A DNA stretch of 21,619 nucleotides. Origin: Dunaliella salina. Lineage: Eukaryota; Chlorophyta; Chlorophyceae; Chlamydomonadales; Dunaliellaceae. The notes under the pieces were generated by a model that ran no database searches, was not told the DNA's origin, and saw only the letters and a list, made by a program, of their open reading frames with translations. The stretch spans positions 11,843-33,461 of the forward strand of contig MU070057.1 in the NCBI GenBank assembly GCA_002284615.2, read 5' to 3'. Made by a program: the position numbers and the translations under genes. Positions 17,430 to 21,619 of the stretch are shown in pieces; position 1 is the stretch's first letter; each line of letters starts with the position of its first letter.

Positions 17430-18179
17430 TCTGTCAGGTTACATACGACTTTACCATCTCTACACTCTGCCCAAATATTTCTATCTGGACGGAACGAATG
17501 GTCCGTCGCAAGGCCCCTTTGGCTTCATGTCCATACTTTGAAATTGAGCAAGCTAATGGGATGGCACTACACCTCTCATATGTGGCATTTGTGATGCTCG
17601 AGATAACTTGCAAGATGAACAGCAGTAGAACAGGTTCTATTCAAATGCACCTCCCTCAAGTTTGCAATCTCAGGATAAAATGTGCTTCATTATTTCTTGG
17701 TCCCCTCCTTTCACTCTCATCCTACTGAGATGGCTTCTTACCTGCCTGCACCTCACAATGTGCAGACTGTTCACATGTCTTTTTGGGCCCTTCCAAACCT
17801 CCAAGACAAATTAAAAGAAGTAATGCATGACATCAAGTATCAGCACTTACACAAATTGGCAACACTTGCAGAGGCCAACCCATCAGCAACCCACTGTTAA
17901 TTCAAAAATCAGCAACGCTTTCTGGCGAATGAGGGCCGTCACTCTTAAAGAGCAGACAAATGTCATAAAATATCAAACAGACGCACTCTATAACAGCAGG
18001 CATGCCGCGCGATGAAGCAACCACCTTGGACCTGCTCTCTGCCCTCTTCGTGGTGCCCCTGATAACATCTCCCGTACTCTACTCCAATGCACCCACCCAC
18101 AAATCAATAGGATGAACATCAATCGTCATCATCAAGCTCTCAGCATATGTGTTGAAGCACTCAGTAGAGGTGACTTTGG
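17430..18179 (+). pseudogene. REL-type LINE, RT-downstream region, 5' of a nested insertion
   Basis: In one frame at 17754-17897: N-V-Q-T-V-H-M-S-F-W-A-L-P-N-L-Q-D-K-L and A-T-L-A-E-A-N-P-S-A-T. After a shift: Q-T-N-V-I-K-Y-Q-T-D-A-L-Y-N-S-R-H-A-A-R. After an in-frame TGA (18013-18015): L-C-P-L-R-G-A-P-D-N-I-S, T-L-L-Q-C-T-H-P-Q-I and N-R-H-H-Q-A-L. I recall the order K-Y-(R/Q)-T-x-x-L-Y-N, C-P-L-C...H...C-x-H, R-H as the C-terminal part of green-lineage LINE ORFs. One expected cysteine of the knuckle is arginine here. It continues after the insertion at 18661. The part before 17690 is assigned only weakly. Confidence 0.6.
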
Positions 18180-18676
18180 TTTACAAGGTTTACAAGGGAA
18201 CATAACCTTTGCCTACATAGTTTTTTTTCTTTTTTTCAGCCAGATAGATTGGCTGCTCGGAGTGGTGAAAGAAATCCATAAGCTCAGAAATAAAGCGATA
18301 AGTCTGAGTATCTTGGTTTTGAAAAAAACGAGCTACTAGCTACTGTAGTACATCCAGAGAGCAAGCATCAGAAGAAAAAAAAAGGTCCTGTATCATCTGA
18401 CACTACACTGTGAGCAGGAAAGGCAGTAAAAAGATGTGCATACTTCCTTCTAAGACAACATAGGAAGTTGCAAGGGCAAAGAAAGATGACGCGCTTTTCA
18501 TCCTGTCATTGTTCTGAAACACATAAATCACATTGAGGTGCATGTATGTGCCAATGAGGAGTTTCATCTCGAAGTTTGTGGGCGTGCAATCGGAAGCACG
18601 CAATCTTTCTCTGCATATGCCTACCCAAATCCAAATGCAGATACCTAGGAGTACAGGGAGGTAAAGGTGACTTTGG
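18164..18676 (-). mobile_element. 5'-truncated LINE-A inserted in the REL-type LINE, with 16-bp target duplication
   Basis: GTAGAGGTGACTTTGG (18164-18179) and GTAAAGGTGACTTTGG (18661-18676) flank 481 bp in minus orientation. Reading the minus strand from 18660, the coding blocks are R-Y-L-H-L-D-L-G-R-H, R-L-H-A-H-K-L-R-D-E-T and a knuckle Q-C-D-L-C...Q-D-E-K-R...C-P-C. Then come Y-R-F-I-S-E-L-M-D and E-Q-P-I-Y-L-A-E. A purine run, ctatgtaggc and a short 9-bp direct repeat (ccttgtaaa twice) form the 3' end. Removing the insert and one target copy restores the host reading frame across the junction, which confirms it. Internal stops show it is inactive. Confidence 0.85.
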
Positions 18677-19330
18677 ACCCTTCATTATCTCAATTAATGC
18701 ATGCAATGCAGGTAGGCTTCGTTCACTGGATATGGAAGTTCTAGATCATGTCCAGAGAAGCATTCCAAATTGAGTTTTCCCATCTAGGCAGCCGCCAAAC
18801 ACACATTTTAGTCGCCCTGATGGCATTATTGTATTGCCGCTGGAAGGCAGATTCCACCAACCATCCAAAGAACATGAACCTCAGAGATACAGATATCCGC
18901 CTCATTGAGCTCAAGTTCTGCTCAGACACCAATCCTGAACCAACTCTCAGAACTGCACAAAACCAAAACAAGAACACGATTGAGAGCTTTCGTACAAAAA
19001 CCCTCCGAGGTTCACACCGCAATAACAGAGTTACTCGATACATTATCCTCATTGGAGTCGCTGGAACTGTCTACAATCCTTACACAAATGACCCCCTCTG
19101 CAACCTAGGCTTAACCAAAGAAAAGGCCCAAACAACTGCAAACTCCGCTTACATGCTGTTAAATCCCTAACAAAAATTGACAACACCAAAACATGCCATC
19201 CGTTTCAGCAATTCGAACAACACAGAACCAGGTTTGGTGGCTACCGGACGGGCTGGTTACAAGAGAGCGAGGCGCACGCCTGGATGGACGGATGGCTAAC
19301 AACCCTCCAGATCCCCAATAGTTAGTTACC
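18661..19330 (+). pseudogene. REL-type LINE, C-terminal PD-(D/E)XK-like domain and ORF end
   Basis: The frame continues from the 5' half (R-G-D-F-G then P-F-I-I-S-I-N). It reads R-S-I-P-N-stop-V-F-P-S-R, where a Trp codon is probably now TGA, then S-R-P-D-G-I-I-V (PD at 18816-18821). After a shift it reads I-R-L-I-E-L-K-F-C-S-D-T (ELK at 18907-18915). A block I-L-I-G-V-A-G-T-V-Y-N and L-G-L-T-K-E-K-A follows. The ORF end R-M-A-N-N-P-P-D-P-Q-stop is at 19291-19321. PD plus ExK is the signature of restriction-like endonuclease domains used by some non-LTR elements to nick the target. At least one nonsense change and two shifts show decay. Confidence 0.65.
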
Positions 19331-19614
19331 CGTTCCTTGTTTAGGTATTGGTGAGGCTCACGGTCAGTGACATCGCTGACTGATGGGTCTTTCCTTAATG
19401 CGATTTCCATAACGAGTTCAAGCAACAAAACCACCCTCCCCTGTCGACAGCAGCAAGAGCACCTGGGCAGCACATGGCAGGTCAAGCAGCAAGCGTAGAA
19501 CAACGCTCGCACCGAGCTCGACCACGCCATTTTGCCCAAGCGATTCAAGCAGGAGGGCACGTGTTGCGCCCTTACACACCGGGTGCATACATAAGAGGTT
19601 GGGGGCTGCCCTGT
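19331..19614. other. REL-type LINE 3' UTR remnant and unassigned DNA
   Basis: About 19345-19420 resembles the sequence after 662 (ggtgaggc..., tttccttaatgc). The remainder holds only unrecognised ORFs. Confidence 0.4.
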
Positions 19615-19722
19615 GGGTAGCTGCCCTGAAAGCACTTACATGGGTAGCTGCCCTGAAAGCATTTCCATGGGTAGCTGCCCTGAAAGCAATGCCACGGGTA
19701 GTTGCCCTGAAAGCCTTTTTAG
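19615..19722 (+). repeat. Minisatellite, four units of 27 bp
   Basis: gggtag(c/t)tgccctgaaagc starts at 19615, 19642, 19669 and 19696, each followed by seven variable bases. Unit length is a multiple of three, but no gene context supports coding. Confidence 0.93.
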
Positions 19723-19894
19723 CTAAAGACCTGGACTGTGGGATGAAAGAGTGACCAGTACAGAGTTATACAAGGGATCCTTTTAGATGGTTTCTTCCAA
19801 GCTTGTGAGTGTGGCTTGAGAGGAGCAAACATGAATGCTAGACATTACTTATAATTCAAGTAAGCATGGAATTTTGCATGAGCATGTGCTTTCA

Positions 19895-19975
19895 GGCTGT
19901 TGCCAGAGTGTGTGCCAGTGTGTGCCAGAGCGTGTGCCAGAGTGCGCCAGAGTGTGTGCCAGAGTGTGTGCTGGA
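19895..19975 (+). repeat. Short tandem repeat built on gccagagtgtgt
   Basis: Six imperfect units (gccagagtgtgt, gccagtgtgt, gccagagcgtgt, gccagagtgc, gccagagtgtgt, gccagagtgtgt) lie head to tail. No other feature is seen between 19723 and 20190. Confidence 0.85.
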
Positions 19976-20190
19976 GACCTAGCTTCTAGCTGTGCCTCAG
20001 TATGTGCTCGCATGCCTAAACCTCAGTGTTTTCGAGTCCTGCCTGATTGTAAGCCAGGTCAGCTCGTGGTTCTCTTGAGTGATTTCTGAGTTTAGACGCA
20101 TACAACCAACTCCTCACTCTTCAGCTACAAACCTTTCACCTTTGGTTGTCCTTTTACTTGCCCCTGTTCAGCATCTGTGCTTTGTATTGA

Positions 20191-20312
20191 GCGGCTGGTG
20201 TAACCCAGCCCAGACTGACGAGTTTTTGCGCTTTGTGTGTTCTTTTTTGGCTGGCGTAGCCCAGCCACAGGCTGATCAGCCGAACGTTTTGGCTGAAGGC
20301 CCATTGACAAGT

Positions 20313-20356
<44 letters not shown>
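20191..20356 (+). mobile_element. LINE-A-like 3' end with two hairpins and (AATC)11 tail
   Basis: Two related units carry perfect hairpins: GGCTGG/CCAGCC at 20193-20210, and TGGCTGG/CCAGCCA at 20248-20267 with a 6-nt loop. Q-A-D-Q-P-N-V-L-A-E-G follows (from 20268) and matches the C-terminus of the LINE-A copy ending at 484. It includes the palindrome GGCTGATCAGCC. Eleven AATC units (20313-20356) end the element, as short tandem tails commonly do in non-LTR elements. Confidence 0.6.
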
Positions 20357-20357
<1 letters not shown>

Positions 20358-20639
20358 GGCTGTTGCTGCAGCTCCTTTCATGTCATGAAGCATTGCAATA
20401 GGGTTTTTGGACTTCCGAGTAAACTGTTTTCTTAGCATCGTGCAAATCTGCATCTGACCTTTTCCTCCTTACTCTAGGTGTCTGATTATCTGGAGTTTCG
20501 AGTCAAACATATGAGCATTCCGGTCAAGACTTTTTGTGCCATTTTCTCAGTGCTTAAATGGAGAACCTCTGCTTTCCGTGGTATGTTGTATGCTTGTTTC
20601 TCAACAGTTGGTGTTCCTGTTCGCGTTTTTTTGAAGACT

Positions 20640-20720
20640 TGTCTAGTTTCAAGTCTGTGTTTCTGCTCAGCTGCCCTTGTAAGCGGATATAGCCATGTAA
20701 TCTTACCTTACCTTTCCTTA
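20640..20720 (+). mobile_element. LINE-C 3' end with CTTAC tail
   Basis: caagtctgtgtttctgctca, gctgcccttgtaagcggata and tagccatgtaatcttacctt match, in the opposite orientation, the LINE-C 3' ends at 12857-13010. Only the last ~80 bp are present. The ORF 20478-20735 overlapping it has no recognised motif. Confidence 0.65.
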
Positions 20721-20735
20721 ATGCACGCTGGATGA

Positions 20736-21556
20736 TGTCCAGGTTAGACTTTGACTTTTCCTTCATTACTTGTCTTGTTTCATGAATCAGGGCCAACCTT
20801 GTAGAGTCACTATTCCATTCCAGACCTGATCCAAACCCGACTAAGATTGCGATGGCTCACATCGAAGCTCAAGAAAAGCTGTCAAAATGAAGCCTCAACA
20901 GTGCGTTCACACCCAACCAGTTTCAATGACGACTGCATTCTTCTGACGAAGGAGGGCATAAGTCAAGGAATTTTCACAAAGTCTCGGCCCGCAGTGCATT
21001 GCCTACGCTGTGCCTGTCTGCTACCCTGTGGCCATCACAATTAGCTGAGGTGCCTTGTGTACAGCAAGTCCATGGATACCGACTTCTTTTAGGTACAAAA
21101 CATGATGCCTCCTAATTAAGCAGGATGGTCATGGTCATTCTGGTGCCAACAACTGATAAATTGATGTTCGAAATGTTGAAGACGCGATACAGGAATAAAC
21201 AGGAATAAGCTCAGAACATCACATCGAGGTATAAGAGTACAGTTTGCTCCGGATGTGACAGCAAGGGGAGGAGCATTGGGTTCACACTGTCTGGCTAGGA
21301 ACAGGAGCATAAATGAGGAGCAGAGAGCATAAAAGTGGACAGCTGCAGGCCTTGCAATCCAGTATGCAGACACCCGAATCGGCATCAGGAGAAACAATTA
21401 GCGCTTGGAGGATGCGTTGCTGGGAAGGTGCGACAAATCTGGGAGGCCGGCCCTCTTGATGCTGCACAAAGTGGTCCCAAGGAAAGGATTCCAGTTTCTT
21501 GGTGCAGCAGTAGCATCATGAGAGAGAGGCAAGCAAAGCATGTTGACATTGCCATT
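20736..21556. other. Unassigned stretch
   Basis: Open frames (for example minus 21397-21116) show no motif, splice-supported exon or repeat I can identify. Confidence 0.45.
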
Positions 21557-21571
21557 GTGCATGCGCGCGCG

Positions 21572-21619
<48 letters not shown>
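21557..21619 (+). repeat. Alternating pyrimidine-purine tract ending in (CA)n, cut by the window edge
   Basis: From tgtgcatgcgcgcgcgcata into (CA)n, the bases alternate strictly to the last base of the window. The full length is unknown. Confidence 0.95.

Overview
The window looks like nuclear DNA of a eukaryote in the green lineage, most likely a unicellular green alga. Both genes found are spliced, with GT-AG introns and mostly gtgagt-type donors. Both proteins begin with N-termini that look like plastid transit peptides, and one is a plant-type serine-pathway phosphatase. The flanks hold decayed non-LTR retrotransposons, long alternating TG/CG tracts and several minisatellites. A chlorophyte of the Chlamydomonadales/Dunaliella kind is my best guess, from memory of similar retroelements; the genus is not proven.

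Two spliced genes sit head to head around a 181-bp gap (3328-3508). On the minus strand, positions 3327 to 1832 encode a four-exon, 185-residue protein with two CxxCxGxG-type motifs (a half DnaJ zinc finger). On the plus strand, positions 3509 to 12038 hold a nine-exon gene for phosphoserine phosphatase (274 residues), the last enzyme of the phosphorylated serine pathway. All splice phases join cleanly, and the catalytic HAD motifs fall in exons 3, 6, 7 and 8. The gene spans 8.5 kb because its introns are swollen by repeats.

The most unusual structure is in those introns. The 3' splice site plus the first 25-45 nt of exon 5 has been copied about ten times in tandem upstream of the real exon (5298-6065). 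The 3' edge of exon 7 plus its 5' splice site is repeated twice downstream of the real one (7841-7981). The nearest exon-5 decoy lies exactly 60 nt upstream of the true acceptor and is open in frame. Other introns hold unrelated minisatellites, a 200-bp hAT-like MITE with an 8-bp target duplication (8376-8575), and one copy of a ~500-bp dispersed repeat.

The flanks (1-1140 and 12.8-20.7 kb) are dominated by pieces of three non-LTR families. LINE-A carries a CCHC-ended reverse-transcriptase C-terminus. LINE-C is related to it and has a (CTTAC)n tail. The REL-type family ends in a PD-(D/E)XK-like nuclease domain. One LINE-A copy (18180-18660) is nested inside a REL-type copy with a 16-bp target duplication, and a 23-bp insertion (2684-2706) consists of a LINE-C tail alone. 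I recognised no tRNA, rRNA, CRISPR or prokaryotic feature. All calls were made by eye, without database searches.
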